From NCBI GenBank assembly GCA_019694955.1, contig JAIBAX010000026.1, positions 1 through 61,452 on the forward strand: 61,452 bases of DNA. The letters are read 5' to 3'. The notes beneath the pieces are model-generated. The model was not told the DNA's origin. It ran no database searches and worked only from the letters and a program-made list of their open reading frames with translations. Source of the DNA: Chitinophagales bacterium (GTDB taxonomy: Bacteria > Bacteroidota > Bacteroidia > Chitinophagales > JADIYW01). Both the position numbers and the translations under genes were made by a program. This document shows, piece by piece, positions 45,623 through 54,636 of the stretch. The number at the start of each line of letters is the position of its first letter. Positions within the stretch are counted from its first letter, which is position 1.

Positions 45623-45738
45623 TTATAATTCCATACAGCACTTCTTATACTTCTTCCCACTACCACATGGGCATGAATCATTTCTGCCTATTTTAGGTGC
45701 TACTGTTATTGGTTTTCTTGTTGTTCCAATTTAGCCAT
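45623..45738 (-). pseudogene. Frameshifted SEC-C motif mini-gene
   Basis: On the minus strand the codons ending at 45623 give …[20 protein letters not shown]…, a textbook SEC-C zinc motif (CxC and CC). In its own frame a stop codon lies a few residues upstream, while the ATG at 45736-45738 (MAKLEQQ…) is in a different frame, so one indel separates start and motif. Best read as a broken gene of about 38 codons, or the remnant end of a larger SEC-C protein. Confidence 0.7.
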
Positions 45739-45789
45739 GTGACAAAATTAAAAAATAGATCCTATTTAGATATGTAAATGCTATAAATT

Positions 45790-46263
45790 TCACTCAAGTA
45801 TTTGCTTCCAATCATTTCCTTCAGCAACGTCTTTAACAAAGTCATTGCGTTTCTTAAGAAAATTTTCCATGTATCGCCTGAGCACCAAACAGTTAAATAA
45901 TTTACCGAATATACCCAAAGGTGTTTCAAAATAAAATACATCCTTCATTATAGTTGTGTGTGCTTTCTGTTCAAAGAAGTGGTCGTGAACAAACTTTCTA
46001 AAAGCGCCTTTTATCTGCTCATCTCTAAAATGAAATGGATATTGGAAAGCGGTAATCTTTGAGGTTAATTTCTGCCTAACACCTAAATGCGTTGCCTCCC
46101 AAGTGACTATTTCATCTAATTCAATCAATCCACTTGTTCTCCCGGTAATGGCCTTTTCTTTGGTTTGGCATGTTGAAAGCTGATGCAAATCTATACTTCT
46201 AGAGAGGTTAAAACACCGCTGTATGGGCGCTTTTATTTCGGTAATGATAGTTATTGTTGGCAT
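45790..46263 (-). CDS. SRPBCC-family protein (START/PYR-like ligand-binding fold)
   Basis: 157 residues from the ATG at 46263; the 31 codons upstream look like intergenic sequence. The opening TITIITEIKAPIQRCFNLSRSIDLH and the later LTSKITAFQYPFHFRDEQIKGAFRKFVHDHFFE and PLGIFGKLFNCLVLRRYMENFLKKR blocks are characteristic of this helix-grip family, common in Bacteroidota and cyanobacteria. The ligand is unknown. Divergent from aconitase. Confidence 0.88.
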   Translation of the reverse strand: MPTITIITEIKAPIQRCFNLSRSIDLHQLSTCQTKEKAITGRTSGLIELDEIVTWEATHLGVRQKLTSKITAFQYPFHFRDEQIKGAFRKFVHDHFFEQKAHTTIMKDVFYFETPLGIFGKLFNCLVLRRYMENFLKKRNDFVKDVAEGNDWKQILE

Positions 46264-46363
46264 ATCTGCAAGATAATAACAATTGGGACAATTTTGACGA
46301 ATAGAAAGTAGTGAAATATTATTTAGGTAACACAATATTTCCCTAAAAAATCTCAAAAAAGCG

Positions 46364-46371
46364 TACCTTTG
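46364..46371 (+). promoter_or_regulatory. Aconitase promoter -7 element
   Basis: TACCTTTG matches TAnnTTTG, 38 bases before the acn start. TTG at the -33 distance is not present. Confidence 0.55.
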
Positions 46372-46409
46372 CGCCGAAATTTCATTCTTGTTCTTTTAAA
46401 CTTTTTATC

Positions 46410-48677
46410 ATGACGTTTGACTTAGATATGATTAAGAAGGCTTATGCAGCATTTCCCGATAAAATAAATGCGGCACGCCAAACCTTGGGAAAACCTTTAA
46501 CCCTTAGCGAAAAAATCCTTTATGCGCATTTACATGCTGATACACCACTAAAGGCATATGGCAGAGGCAAGGATTATGTTGACTTTGCGCCGGATCGCGT
46601 AGCTATGCAGGATGCTACTGCACAGATGGCTCTATTGCAGTTTATGCAAGCCGGAAGAAAAAAGGTGGCCGTTCCCTCAACAGTACATGCCGACCACTTA
46701 ATTCAGGCAAAGGTTGGCGCTGATAAGGACTTACAAGAAGCTATTAATAAAAATAATGAAGTATATAATTTCCTCGCCTCGGTATCTAATAAATACGGCT
46801 TAGGTTTTTGGAAGCCCGGTGCAGGTATCATTCACCAAGTAGTTCTGGAAAACTATGCCTTTCCAGGCGGCATGATGATAGGCACAGACTCACACACTGT
46901 AAATGCTGGTGGTTTGGGTATGTTGGCAATAGGTGTTGGAGGTGCAGATGCAGTGGACGTAATGGCTGGTTTTGCTTGGGAATTGAAAATGCCTAAATTA
47001 ATCGGGGTTAAGTTAACAGGCAAATTAAATGGTTGGACATCTGCTAAGGATGTCATCTTAAAAGTAGCAGGTATTTTAACGGTAAAAGGCGGTACAGGTG
47101 CCATCGTTGAGTATTTCGGAGAAGGTGCTATCAGCATGTCTTGCACCGGAAAGGGTACCATCTGTAATATGGGTGCTGAAATTGGCGCTACCACTTCTAC
47201 ATTCGGTTATGACGAAAGCATGGAAAAATACCTTCGTGCTACTGGTCGTGCGGATGTAGCAGACTTAGCTAATGGCATCAAGGAACATCTTACTGCCGAT
47301 CCAGAAGTATATGCTAACCCTGAACAATATTTCGATCAGTTGATAGAAATCGACTTGAACACTTTAGAACCACATTTAAATGGTCCATTCACACCAGATT
47401 TGGCAACACCTGTTTCGAAGATGAAAGAAATGGCTGCACAGAATGGCTGGCCAACAAAGGTAGAAGTAGGTTTGATTGGCTCTTGTACCAACTCTTCTTA
47501 TGAAGATATCAGCCGCGCTGCTTCTTTAGCAAAACAAGCCGTAGATAAAAAATTGAAGACTAAAGCACAGTTTACTATTACACCAGGTTCCGAGCAAGTG
47601 CGCTTTACCATTGAAAAAGACGGATTAATTGCCATCTTTGATCAAATAGGTGCAAATGTTTTTGCAAACGCCTGTGGTCCTTGCATTGGACAATGGAGTA
47701 GAGAAGGTGCTGAAAAAGGCGAGAAAAATACCATTGTCCATTCCTTCAACAGAAATTTTGCCAAGCGTGCTGATGGTAATCCAAATACTTACGCCTTTGT
47801 AGCTTCTCCCGAGTTGGTGACAGCACTGGCCATCGCCGGAGACCTTACTTTTAATCCTTTAACAGATACCTTGGTAAATGAGGAAGGTGTCGCAGTAAAA
47901 TTAGACCCGCCAACAGGATATGAATTGCCCCCTAATGGCTTTTCAGTAGAAGATGCCGGCTATCAAGCTCCAGCGGAAGACGGCAGCAATGTTGAAGTAA
48001 TTGTAAGCCCTACTTCCGACAGATTACAATTATTGGATAGCTTTCCGGCATGGGAAGGCAGTGATATTAAGGGTTTAAAATTGTTGATTAAAGCAAAAGG
48101 AAAATGTACCACCGACCATATCTCTATGGCGGGTCCTTGGTTGCGTTTCCGTGGTCATTTAGATAATATCTCCAACAATATGCTAATTGGTGCCGTAAAT
48201 GCTTTCAATGAAAAAACGGACAACGTTAAAAATCAATTAACAGGTGAGTATGGCTCTGTACCTGCGACGCAACGTGCTTATAAGGCTGCCGGGATAGGTT
48301 CTATTGTAGTTGGAGATGAGAATTATGGTGAAGGCTCTTCTCGTGAGCATGCGGCCATGGAGCCAAGACATTTAGGCGTTAGGGCTGTTTTGGTAAAATC
48401 TTTTGCACGTATTCACGAAACCAACCTTAAAAAACAAGGTATGCTTGCATTAACGTTTGCCAACAAAGAAGACTATGATAAAATCCAAGAAGACGATTCT
48501 ATCGATATTTTGGGTCTTACAAGTTTTACACCGGGCAAAAACTTACAAATTGTATTAAATCATAAGGATGGAAGTACCGACACCATCGAAGCAGCTCATT
48601 CATATAATGCCGCTCAAATCGAATGGTTCAAAGAAGGTGCTGCACTAAATATCATTAAGAAGCAACAGCACGCTTAA
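46410..48677 (+). CDS. acn: Aconitate hydratase
   Basis: TCA-cycle isomerisation of citrate to isocitrate. 755 residues, the length of the mitochondrial-type aconitase used by Bacteroidota rather than the ~890-residue AcnA. The iron-sulfur cluster cysteines are in [10 protein letters not shown] (about residue 358) and [11 protein letters not shown] (about 421-431). HxD-type substrate residues ([13 protein letters not shown] near 157) and the swivel-domain [12 protein letters not shown] near 645 are intact. Own promoter and terminator, so a single-gene unit. Confidence 0.97.
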   Translation: MTFDLDMIKKAYAAFPDKINAARQTLGKPLTLSEKILYAHLHADTPLKAYGRGKDYVDFAPDRVAMQDATAQMALLQFMQAGRKKVAVPSTVHADHLIQAKVGADKDLQEAINKNNEVYNFLASVSNKYGLGFWKPGAGIIHQVVLENYAFPGGMMIGTDSHTVNAGGLGMLAIGVGGADAVDVMAGFAWELKMPKLIGVKLTGKLNGWTSAKDVILKVAGILTVKGGTGAIVEYFGEGAISMSCTGKGTICNMGAEIGATTSTFGYDESMEKYLRATGRADVADLANGIKEHLTADPEVYANPEQYFDQLIEIDLNTLEPHLNGPFTPDLATPVSKMKEMAAQNGWPTKVEVGLIGSCTNSSYEDISRAASLAKQAVDKKLKTKAQFTITPGSEQVRFTIEKDGLIAIFDQIGANVFANACGPCIGQWSREGAEKGEKNTIVHSFNRNFAKRADGNPNTYAFVASPELVTALAIAGDLTFNPLTDTLVNEEGVAVKLDPPTGYELPPNGFSVEDAGYQAPAEDGSNVEVIVSPTSDRLQLLDSFPAWEGSDIKGLKLLIKAKGKCTTDHISMAGPWLRFRGHLDNISNNMLIGAVNAFNEKTDNVKNQLTGEYGSVPATQRAYKAAGIGSIVVGDENYGEGSSREHAAMEPRHLGVRAVLVKSFARIHETNLKKQGMLALTFANKEDYDKIQEDDSIDILGLTSFTPGKNLQIVLNHKDGSTDTIEAAHSYNAAQIEWFKEGAALNIIKKQQHA

Positions 48678-48710
48678 TATATTTGCAAAAAAAACATCTT
48701 GCAATTTTCA

Positions 48711-48745
48711 ATAAAGGCTGATAAATTTATCAGCCTTTATTTTTT
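48711..48745 (+). terminator. Rho-independent terminator after acn
   Basis: Perfect 15+15 palindrome (ATAAAGGCTGATAAA and its complement, 48711-48740) followed by five T. Confidence 0.93.
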
Positions 48746-48778
48746 CACAATATTTTGTAAATCATATGTTTATAAAAT

Positions 48779-48880
48779 TTATTACTCGCCAAAAATAATA
48801 AAAAACAATACTTTTGGCGAGTAATAAATAATTATTAGTTGCCAAAAGCAATAAAAAATAATACTTTTGGCGAGTAATAA
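48779..48880. repeat. Tandem pair of 49-bp inverted repeats before the ATPase gene
   Basis: Unit 1 (48779-48827): perfect 16-bp arms TTATTACTCGCCAAAA / TTTTGGCGAGTAATAA. Unit 2 (48832-48880): the same right arm and a left arm matching 14 of 16. Loops are A-rich and alike. Unit 2 ends six bases before the ATG at 48887, so it overlaps the promoter or leader. A third unit is at 51836-51884. Confidence 0.92.
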
Positions 48881-48886
48881 ATAATT

Positions 48887-50323
48887 ATGGAACTAATAGG
48901 TCGGGCAATTGAGATTGAATTATTGCAAGAGGCACTAACATCTGATAAATCAGAGTTGGTGGCAGTTTATGGTAGAAGACGTGTGGGGAAAACGTTCTTA
49001 ATTAGAGAGGCATTAAAGAAAGAATTAGTTTTTCAGTATTCAGGTTTATATATGGGTACATTGGAAGAGCACATGAACATTTTTGCACAAACGCTAAGTC
49101 ATCTGCGCAATGGTATGTGGGATTTACCTGTGCCAAAGAACTGGTTTGAAGCATTCCGACAGTTGGAGATGGTACTTAAACAATTGCGTACCAAGAAAAA
49201 GAAGGTGATCTTTCTGGACGAATTGCCATGGATGGCCACACATAAGTCTCGGTTTTTGACCGCTTTTACCCATTTTTGGAATCAGTTTGCTTCCGCTAGA
49301 AAGGACATTATGATTATCATCTGCGGTTCTGCTGCTTCCTGGATGATTAATAAAGTAGTGAAAGACAAAGGAGGGTTGCACAATAGAATTACAAAAACCA
49401 TCCGATTAGAGCCTTTTAACCTACACGAAACAGAACTTTTCTTTAAGAAGAAAAAGATTATCTTAGATAGATACAAGATTACCCAGTTATATATGGTAAT
49501 GGATGGGATACCACATTATCTAGATCAGGTAAGGAATGGAGAGAGTGCCGTACAAGCGATAGATAGGTTGTTCTTTAGCGAGCAAGGCTTTTTGCGACAA
49601 GAATACCATCAATTATTTGCTTCCCTTTTTGATGATTCAGAAAAACACCGCAAAGTAATTGAGTTATTATCACAAAAAAAGCAGGGGATGAGTAGAGAGG
49701 AACTGATAGAAAAAATAGGTATTTTTTCCGGTGGTGGTATCTCTAAGATTTTAGAAGAACTTATGGAATCGGGATTTATCAGCAGAAGCATTCCATTTGG
49801 AAAAACGCTGAAAGACAGTATCTTTAAACTTACAGATAATTATACAGCCTTTTATCATAAGTATGTAGCAGGAAGTAAAATCGGTTCTAACAAAAACTGG
49901 GAAAAGATTGCACAATCTGCCAGTTGGTACAGTTGGAGTGGACTTGCATTTGAAAATTTATGCATGCGACATATTCAACAAGTTAAGAAAGCCTTAAGAA
50001 TTGACGGCATAAAAACAGAAGCAGCCACATGGCATCATAAGGGAAATGAGGAAATGCAAGGCGCACAGATAGATATGCTTATACACAGAGCCGATGGCAT
50101 CATCAATATCTGTGAGATCAAATATTCTGAAACGCCCTTTACAATTACCAAAAATTATGCAAATGAAATTAGAATGAAGATGGCTTCGTTTCGGCATTTT
50201 ACTAAAGTAAAGAACACATTGTTTCCAACCATTATAGCACCTTATGGATTAAATGAAAATATTTATAGCCGTGGGTTCATTCAGAATGTAATAGACATTG
50301 AGCAATTATTTGAGGTTGTCTAA
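48887..50323 (+). CDS. AAA ATPase fused to a PD-(D/E)xK-like nuclease domain (DUF234 type)
   Basis: 478 residues. N-terminal P-loop: Walker A YGRRRVGKTFL (Lys35) and Walker B VIFLDELPW (Asp111-Glu112), sensor region CGSAASWM near 145. A winged-helix-like segment (MSREELIEKIGIFSGGGISKILEELMESGFIS, about 265-297) follows. The C-terminal part has GAQIDMLI then INICEIKYS, a D…ExK nuclease pattern. This 'archaeal ATPase'/DUF234 architecture is widespread and multicopy in Bacteroidota; the role is unclear, with defence or mobile-element functions often suggested. Two 49-bp inverted repeats lie right before the start. Confidence 0.9.
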   Translation: MELIGRAIEIELLQEALTSDKSELVAVYGRRRVGKTFLIREALKKELVFQYSGLYMGTLEEHMNIFAQTLSHLRNGMWDLPVPKNWFEAFRQLEMVLKQLRTKKKKVIFLDELPWMATHKSRFLTAFTHFWNQFASARKDIMIIICGSAASWMINKVVKDKGGLHNRITKTIRLEPFNLHETELFFKKKKIILDRYKITQLYMVMDGIPHYLDQVRNGESAVQAIDRLFFSEQGFLRQEYHQLFASLFDDSEKHRKVIELLSQKKQGMSREELIEKIGIFSGGGISKILEELMESGFISRSIPFGKTLKDSIFKLTDNYTAFYHKYVAGSKIGSNKNWEKIAQSASWYSWSGLAFENLCMRHIQQVKKALRIDGIKTEAATWHHKGNEEMQGAQIDMLIHRADGIINICEIKYSETPFTITKNYANEIRMKMASFRHFTKVKNTLFPTIIAPYGLNENIYSRGFIQNVIDIEQLFEVV

Positions 50324-50362
50324 AAGAATAGACAACCTCAAGTTCTTAACAATGACCTATAT

Positions 50363-50734
50363 TTATCCCATAGACGATTGATTGGCTTTTGCAGCCTTTT
50401 TACCTCTAAAGAATAGAAATAAATTGAGAAACAACATCACGCCAAGATATATAGAATAGCCTCCAATTTTAACCGAAAGCACCTCAAAGATTTCCTGTTT
50501 GCTAGTTAGCTTAGCATATATCTGCATAATCATAAGGGCAAAACCTACATTTAAAAGATAAAACCCCACTTCAAACAGCTTGTTTGTGCTAAGGGCAATT
50601 TCAGCATTCCCACGAAAAATCTGAAGCATAAACACCTTGCTATTCTTGAATAAGGTGTGTGCAACATATAAGGTTAGCAAAATTACTACCGGTAAATACA
50701 CCGCATAAGCAATTACAATAAGATTGTTGTTCAT
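50363..50734 (-). CDS. Small membrane protein of the GbsR unit, second gene
   Basis: 123 residues with three or four hydrophobic segments (about 4-26, 53-72 and 86-108). Similar in plan to the upstream gene product: VFMLQIFRGNAEIALSTNKLFEVGFYLLNVGFALMI here against FLMQIFKDASTTQSVNKILLIGYYLVNIGLSMLLL there, so they are paralogues. Its start overlaps the previous stop (50731-50734). Function unknown; regulated with the GbsR gene. Confidence 0.8.
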   Translation of the reverse strand: MNNNLIVIAYAVYLPVVILLTLYVAHTLFKNSKVFMLQIFRGNAEIALSTNKLFEVGFYLLNVGFALMIMQIYAKLTSKQEIFEVLSVKIGGYSIYLGVMLFLNLFLFFRGKKAAKANQSSMG

Positions 50735-51087
50735 GATATTAATTTTTTAGGATGAAAAAATGATTGTATTTGAGATTTAAAATGATTCAAAAGAATGATA
50801 TTACTATAATGTAAAATGCCTAACAAGAGAAATATAACACCCAATCTCCCGACATAATATGCAAACTGTATCACCAATATTTCATTTGATGCTACACCTG
50901 ATAATAACAACATGGAAAGACCAATATTTACTAAATAGTATCCAATCAACAATATCTTATTAACGCTTTGAGTGGTACTTGCATCCTTAAATATTTGCAT
51001 TAAGAAATGCCTTCCATTCATATATAAGCTCCATCCCACCGGAATTATGATGCAGTAACTAATCAGTATGAATATTAACAATGCCAT
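50731..51087 (-). CDS. Small membrane protein of the GbsR unit, first gene
   Basis: 118 residues, hydrophobic segments near 3-22, 46-64 and 73-96, paralogous to its downstream neighbour. It is preceded by a TTTCA-N8-TGAAA palindrome (51107-51124) that also occurs in the promoter of the regulator gene. A two-subunit membrane protein under GbsR control is the simplest reading; substrate unknown. Confidence 0.8.
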   Translation of the reverse strand: MALLIFILISYCIIIPVGWSLYMNGRHFLMQIFKDASTTQSVNKILLIGYYLVNIGLSMLLLSGVASNEILVIQFAYYVGRLGVIFLLLGILHYSNIILLNHFKSQIQSFFHPKKLIS

Positions 51088-51106
51088 TTGTTTGTATTTA
51101 CAGTAT

Positions 51107-51124
51107 TTTCAGAAATAATTGAAA
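51107..51124 (-). promoter_or_regulatory. Probable GbsR operator between regulator and membrane genes
   Basis: TTTCA-GAAATAAT-TGAAA; in reverse complement TTTCAATTATTTCTGAAA, 16 of 18 bases the same as the site at 51693-51710 in the regulator promoter. Confidence 0.6.
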
Positions 51125-51140
51125 CAATATTTTAAAAAAA

Positions 51141-51650
51141 TTACCTCACCAATAGCTTGAGTACCCTATCCCAAAACCAACTTTCATCTGCTTTAAGGAT
51201 TGCCTCCATCAATTTATCAAGGTTAAGTGTTAGTCGATGTACATCTACAATAAGTTTATAAAACTGCTTTCCATCTTCGCCTTCTTGTGTAACATCTATA
51301 TCCTTTAGTTGTTCCAGAAGCTTGATAACAGGGTCTAATTCTTTGGCTTTTCTGATTTTGGCAATTTGTTTGGCAATTTTCCATACATCTTTCTCCGCAA
51401 CAAAAAACTCTCTTCTTTCTCCTGGTTTAAAGACCTTCCTTACCAAGCCCCAATTAATTAAATCACGCAGGTTCATGTTTGCATTACCTCTAGAGACAGA
51501 CAATTTTTCCATGATATCCTCGGTACTCATTTCTTCCATCGATATCATCAAAAGCGCATGAACTTGTGCCATCGTCTTATTAATTCCCCATTGCGAACTA
51601 ATCGACCCCCATGCTTCTATAAATAAATTTTTCGCTTCAAATAACGTCAT
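51141..51650 (-). CDS. GbsR/MarR-family transcriptional regulator
   Basis: 169 residues. The winged helix shows MSTEDIMEKLSVSRGNANMNLRDLINWGLVRKVFKPGERREFFVAEKDVW (about 37-88), typical of GbsR-like MarR regulators, followed by a helical dimerisation domain (KIAKQIAKIRKAKELDPVIKLLEQL…). It heads a minus-strand unit with two small membrane proteins. Matching palindromes in its own promoter and before the next gene suggest autoregulation. Confidence 0.92.
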   Translation of the reverse strand: MTLFEAKNLFIEAWGSISSQWGINKTMAQVHALLMISMEEMSTEDIMEKLSVSRGNANMNLRDLINWGLVRKVFKPGERREFFVAEKDVWKIAKQIAKIRKAKELDPVIKLLEQLKDIDVTQEGEDGKQFYKLIVDVHRLTLNLDKLMEAILKADESWFWDRVLKLLVR

Positions 51651-51667
51651 GATACAAATTATTTATG

Positions 51668-51710
51668 CAAATATAACTAATATATTTTAAACTTTCAATA
51701 TTTTCTGAAA
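51668..51710 (-). promoter_or_regulatory. Promoter of the GbsR gene with overlapping operator
   Basis: On the minus strand: TTG (51698-51696), 20 bases, TATATTTG (51675-51668), 17 bases before the ATG. The palindrome TTTCAATATTTTCTGAAA (51693-51710) covers the -33 element. A further palindrome TCTGAA-T-TTCAGA lies at 51733-51745. Confidence 0.68.
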
Positions 51711-51835
51711 ATTATGAAAAAAAATAATAAGTTCTGAATTTCAGATACCAATCTTTGCCGTCAAAAAAATCACATAGGCGAGTTTATTTAATATATAGAT
51801 TATATAATACATTGAAATACATTGATTTATATAAA

Positions 51836-51884
51836 TTATTGTTCGCCAAATCAATTAAAAAAATACACTTTTGGCGAGCAATAA
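51836..51884. repeat. Third 49-bp inverted repeat
   Basis: Arms TTATTGTTCGCCAAA and TTTTGGCGAGCAATAA (one mismatch), the same length, loop size and A-rich loop as the pair at 48779-48880. It lies 36 bases from the ligase-like gene end. Confidence 0.88.
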
Positions 51885-51919
51885 GTATTTTTGCTATAGA
51901 ACGCATCAACTAAAAAGAT

Positions 51920-53263
51920 TCATATTATTTTCTCCCACCCTTTCTTAATATTCTCGTCGATGTATTGTTGGAACAACTCATCTATTCTTTCTTGCGTATC
52001 GGCTATCGATAACTCCTGTTGCAGTTTATCGGCTCTGTTAGGGCTGTAATCGGTATAGGCAAGAACATAGGCAGGGTATTTTCCGGTTTGCTCTTTATTG
52101 GTTTTCCAAGAAAGAAATTTGCGAACCATCTTCTCTCCTTTGGTTTCCTTTACATACACTTCTTTTCTGATAATTTTACTGGTATTCATTACAGACGCAA
52201 CATCACTACTATTAGTGGTTAGCTCGACCATATCTGTTATTTGAGTGAAACGTACATCTTGAACATCTACAGTTTTGTCTTTTCTAAGACCATTAAATAT
52301 GGGATTAATCATATTTACACAAGGTCTTTGTCCGTTTACGGCATATCCCTTTCCTTCTTCATAGGATAAAGACATCTTTGTAATAGGATGCCCGCTTTCT
52401 TCTAAGAGCAAATCTATACAAGAAAATTCTACCACTAATTCAGGGCGAATAAATTCAAATGCAGTTTGCCTCTCTGTTACCTCTATATACTCAGCTTCCA
52501 CCAGCATCCCTCTAAATGTTTGCAGTAATTCGGTACGCTGTTCGTCTGAAAAACCCGTTCCAACCTTCCCCACTATTTGAATAACATCATCAGGGTATTT
52601 CATGCCTACAAGAATATTTCTAATCTTCCCTGCCTGATCCTCGCTACCTTCTGAAAAACCTACAATGACACCGTCAAAAGAATGCCTTTGCTTTACCTTA
52701 TAGGTATGTCCTTCTTCTGTTCTTATGATTAATCCTTCATGACCATCCTGTTCAACCCACTTCTCAAACCATTCCACAATTTCTTTTCTGGAACTTACCT
52801 TTTGATACGTCATCGCATTTAGCTGCTTGCCATTTGCAAATAACTTTTTTAGCTGTTCTTCTAATTGCACTATTGTTAACGAAGGCGCTTGCTGGGTAGA
52901 AATAATATCAAAAGCAGTAAATCGGAGGTCATACTTATCGGGAGAAGCTACGGCCTCAGCTACATGAAAACTCCGCATTCGTTTGGCATCATCATGTACA
53001 AACAATTCACCTACAAAGAGGTATTCCCCTTCCGGGAATAGCCTTTCTGCTTCTTTCTCCAAAGCGGGTAAAGCAAGCGACTTCCCTGAGCGATTATAAA
53101 AAGTAGCCTTCCCATTAAGAACATGTAGCCCTGAAAAGTGACCATCCAACTTTAGTGATATCCAATAAGCATCGGTTTCAACTACTCGGTAAGCAATCAT
53201 TTCCTTGGTAAGTGCCAAGTATCTAGAAGCCACCCTATTCTTATAATTAACTATTTGTATCAT
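51920..53263 (-). CDS. ATP-dependent DNA ligase-like protein
   Basis: 447 residues with all nucleotidyltransferase motifs of an ATP ligase: motif I KLDG with Lys38 as the AMP acceptor, Arg-Ser-Gly at 58-60, motif III GELFV (85-89), FTAFDII (115-121), motif IV HEGLII with Glu176, motif V YKVKQR (Lys189, Lys191). An OB-like domain follows (DGVIVGF…VGKVGTGFSDEQ…RPELVVEF), then a 100-residue tail of its own. No primase or nuclease domains. It overlaps the previous gene by 17 bases and ends an operon that starts with sbcD and sbcC, implying DNA end processing and joining. RNA ligase is less likely because of the OB motifs. Confidence 0.88.
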   Translation of the reverse strand: MIQIVNYKNRVASRYLALTKEMIAYRVVETDAYWISLKLDGHFSGLHVLNGKATFYNRSGKSLALPALEKEAERLFPEGEYLFVGELFVHDDAKRMRSFHVAEAVASPDKYDLRFTAFDIISTQQAPSLTIVQLEEQLKKLFANGKQLNAMTYQKVSSRKEIVEWFEKWVEQDGHEGLIIRTEEGHTYKVKQRHSFDGVIVGFSEGSEDQAGKIRNILVGMKYPDDVIQIVGKVGTGFSDEQRTELLQTFRGMLVEAEYIEVTERQTAFEFIRPELVVEFSCIDLLLEESGHPITKMSLSYEEGKGYAVNGQRPCVNMINPIFNGLRKDKTVDVQDVRFTQITDMVELTTNSSDVASVMNTSKIIRKEVYVKETKGEKMVRKFLSWKTNKEQTGKYPAYVLAYTDYSPNRADKLQQELSIADTQERIDELFQQYIDENIKKGWEKII

Positions 53264-53948
53264 GCTTTGGCAGTGGTTTTAATTCTAAATTCGTGATATG
53301 TAAAATCAAGCAATAAGATTCTTCTTTAATACGTCCTTCCAAAAATGCTCTATATGGCTTACCGCCATCTTGAAAAACAAGTGGTGCATTTCCTTTTGGT
53401 CCGCCGCCCAACATCATCATAGCATTCTTCTCAAAAAGGTCTTTGGCAATATCATATAAGAAATCATATGTCAGCCCATTTACATGTCGCAACTGGTATT
53501 TTCTGGCAAAGATGAATTTATTGTATATATCCATTTTGGGAAACAATTTGCCACCACGCAAAGGAAATTCACCTACAATATTGCCTTCTAAAGATTTTGG
53601 GGTACGTTTTTCCTTTAGATTACCCTGAGCATCGTATACTTCTTCTTCTATTTTTACTTTATATACTAACTTACCATTATGATCCAGCAGTATCTTGGTT
53701 GCCTTGCCGACGAATTTTCCCGTTATTTCTATATCCAAATCGACATCTTCGTTTATGAGCTTTTCTGTGAGCTCGTCGCCATACTTTTCTTGCAACACAT
53801 TGATTGCACTTGTATTTTTTACCAAGCGCAATGTTTGGGGCTTTTCTTTGTTTGCTGTCACATATAATATCTTCCTTTTAGGGGCGGGGTTATTGAAGAG
53901 TACTTCTGCGTTTCTACCTTTTTCGTTTGCGATATCTATCAGTCTCAT
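53247..53948 (-). CDS. Unknown protein of the SbcCD-ligase operon (233 aa)
   Basis: 233 residues, soluble, mixed alpha/beta; no motif recognised. Notable stretches are RKILYVTANKEKPQTLRLVKNTSAINVLQEKYGDEL (24-59), LDHNGKLVYKVKIEEEVYD near 88 and MMMLGGGPKGNAPLVFQDGG near 177. It lies 10 bases after the 200-residue gene and overlaps the ligase gene by 17 bases, so it is made in step with them. A role in DNA-end binding or ligase recruitment is inferred from context alone. Confidence 0.85.
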   Translation of the reverse strand: MRLIDIANEKGRNAEVLFNNPAPKRKILYVTANKEKPQTLRLVKNTSAINVLQEKYGDELTEKLINEDVDLDIEITGKFVGKATKILLDHNGKLVYKVKIEEEVYDAQGNLKEKRTPKSLEGNIVGEFPLRGGKLFPKMDIYNKFIFARKYQLRHVNGLTYDFLYDIAKDLFEKNAMMMLGGGPKGNAPLVFQDGGKPYRAFLEGRIKEESYCLILHITNLELKPLPKHDTNS

Positions 53949-53958
53949 TTTTTAGGGA

Positions 53959-54561
53959 TTAAAGCATACCAAAATCTATTTCTTCTTCATCTGAACCTTC
54001 GTCCATCATTTCAGGCATCGGCTGTTGGTCAATGTTCAGGTACTCAAATTCGCTGATGACGCCATTTACAGCAAAAACATCTTCACCATTTGCTATCAAG
54101 AATGCCGTTGTAGAATCATACCCTGTGCGATAATTAAAATCGAAGGTTAAGAAATGACCTTTTTGCAAGAAATCAAGTAACGCACCTTTCCCTTGGGTAA
54201 TCTCCAGTTGATATACAGAAGTGACGTTCAAAGAAAGGTAATCTTCCAAAGTAGCATCCGTTTTAAGCACTACATCCTTATCAAAGATGGATGAGATTGG
54301 CACTAAGGGATTCATGTTTTCATCTACAGCAACGAGATCCTTCTTACTCACTTCCTGCCCATTAACGACCGTTTTTAATGCAAACCCGCCTGACGGAATA
54401 ATGGTTACACCATCTTCAAGGAGATAGGCAGTTTGGCAGGGTTCGTTATCCGGATCATATATTTTTTCGGTAACATATCCATACACTTTATCTCTATCCA
54501 GTTTAATGAGCTCTGCTTCGAAGTCAAAGTCATCGCTGAAGAAATGAACGGTTTTTGCCAT
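53959..54561 (-). CDS. Unknown acidic protein of the SbcCD-ligase operon (200 aa)
   Basis: 200 residues, acidic, with no signal peptide. The start VHFFSDDFDFEAELIKLDRDKVYGYV and the C-terminal tail (MMDEGSDEEEIDFGML) are unusual; acidic tails of this sort often bind basic proteins or mimic DNA. No family recognised. It lies between sbcC (75-base gap) and the 233-residue gene (10-base gap). Confidence 0.85.
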   Translation of the reverse strand: MAKTVHFFSDDFDFEAELIKLDRDKVYGYVTEKIYDPDNEPCQTAYLLEDGVTIIPSGGFALKTVVNGQEVSKKDLVAVDENMNPLVPISSIFDKDVVLKTDATLEDYLSLNVTSVYQLEITQGKGALLDFLQKGHFLTFDFNYRTGYDSTTAFLIANGEDVFAVNGVISEFEYLNIDQQPMPEMMDEGSDEEEIDFGML

Positions 54562-54636
54562 ATTATCATTTTAAGGTGGTAACGAAAATAAGGGTTTTGG
54601 CGATTTATACCAAATGTTTCTTAGACAAAACAAACG

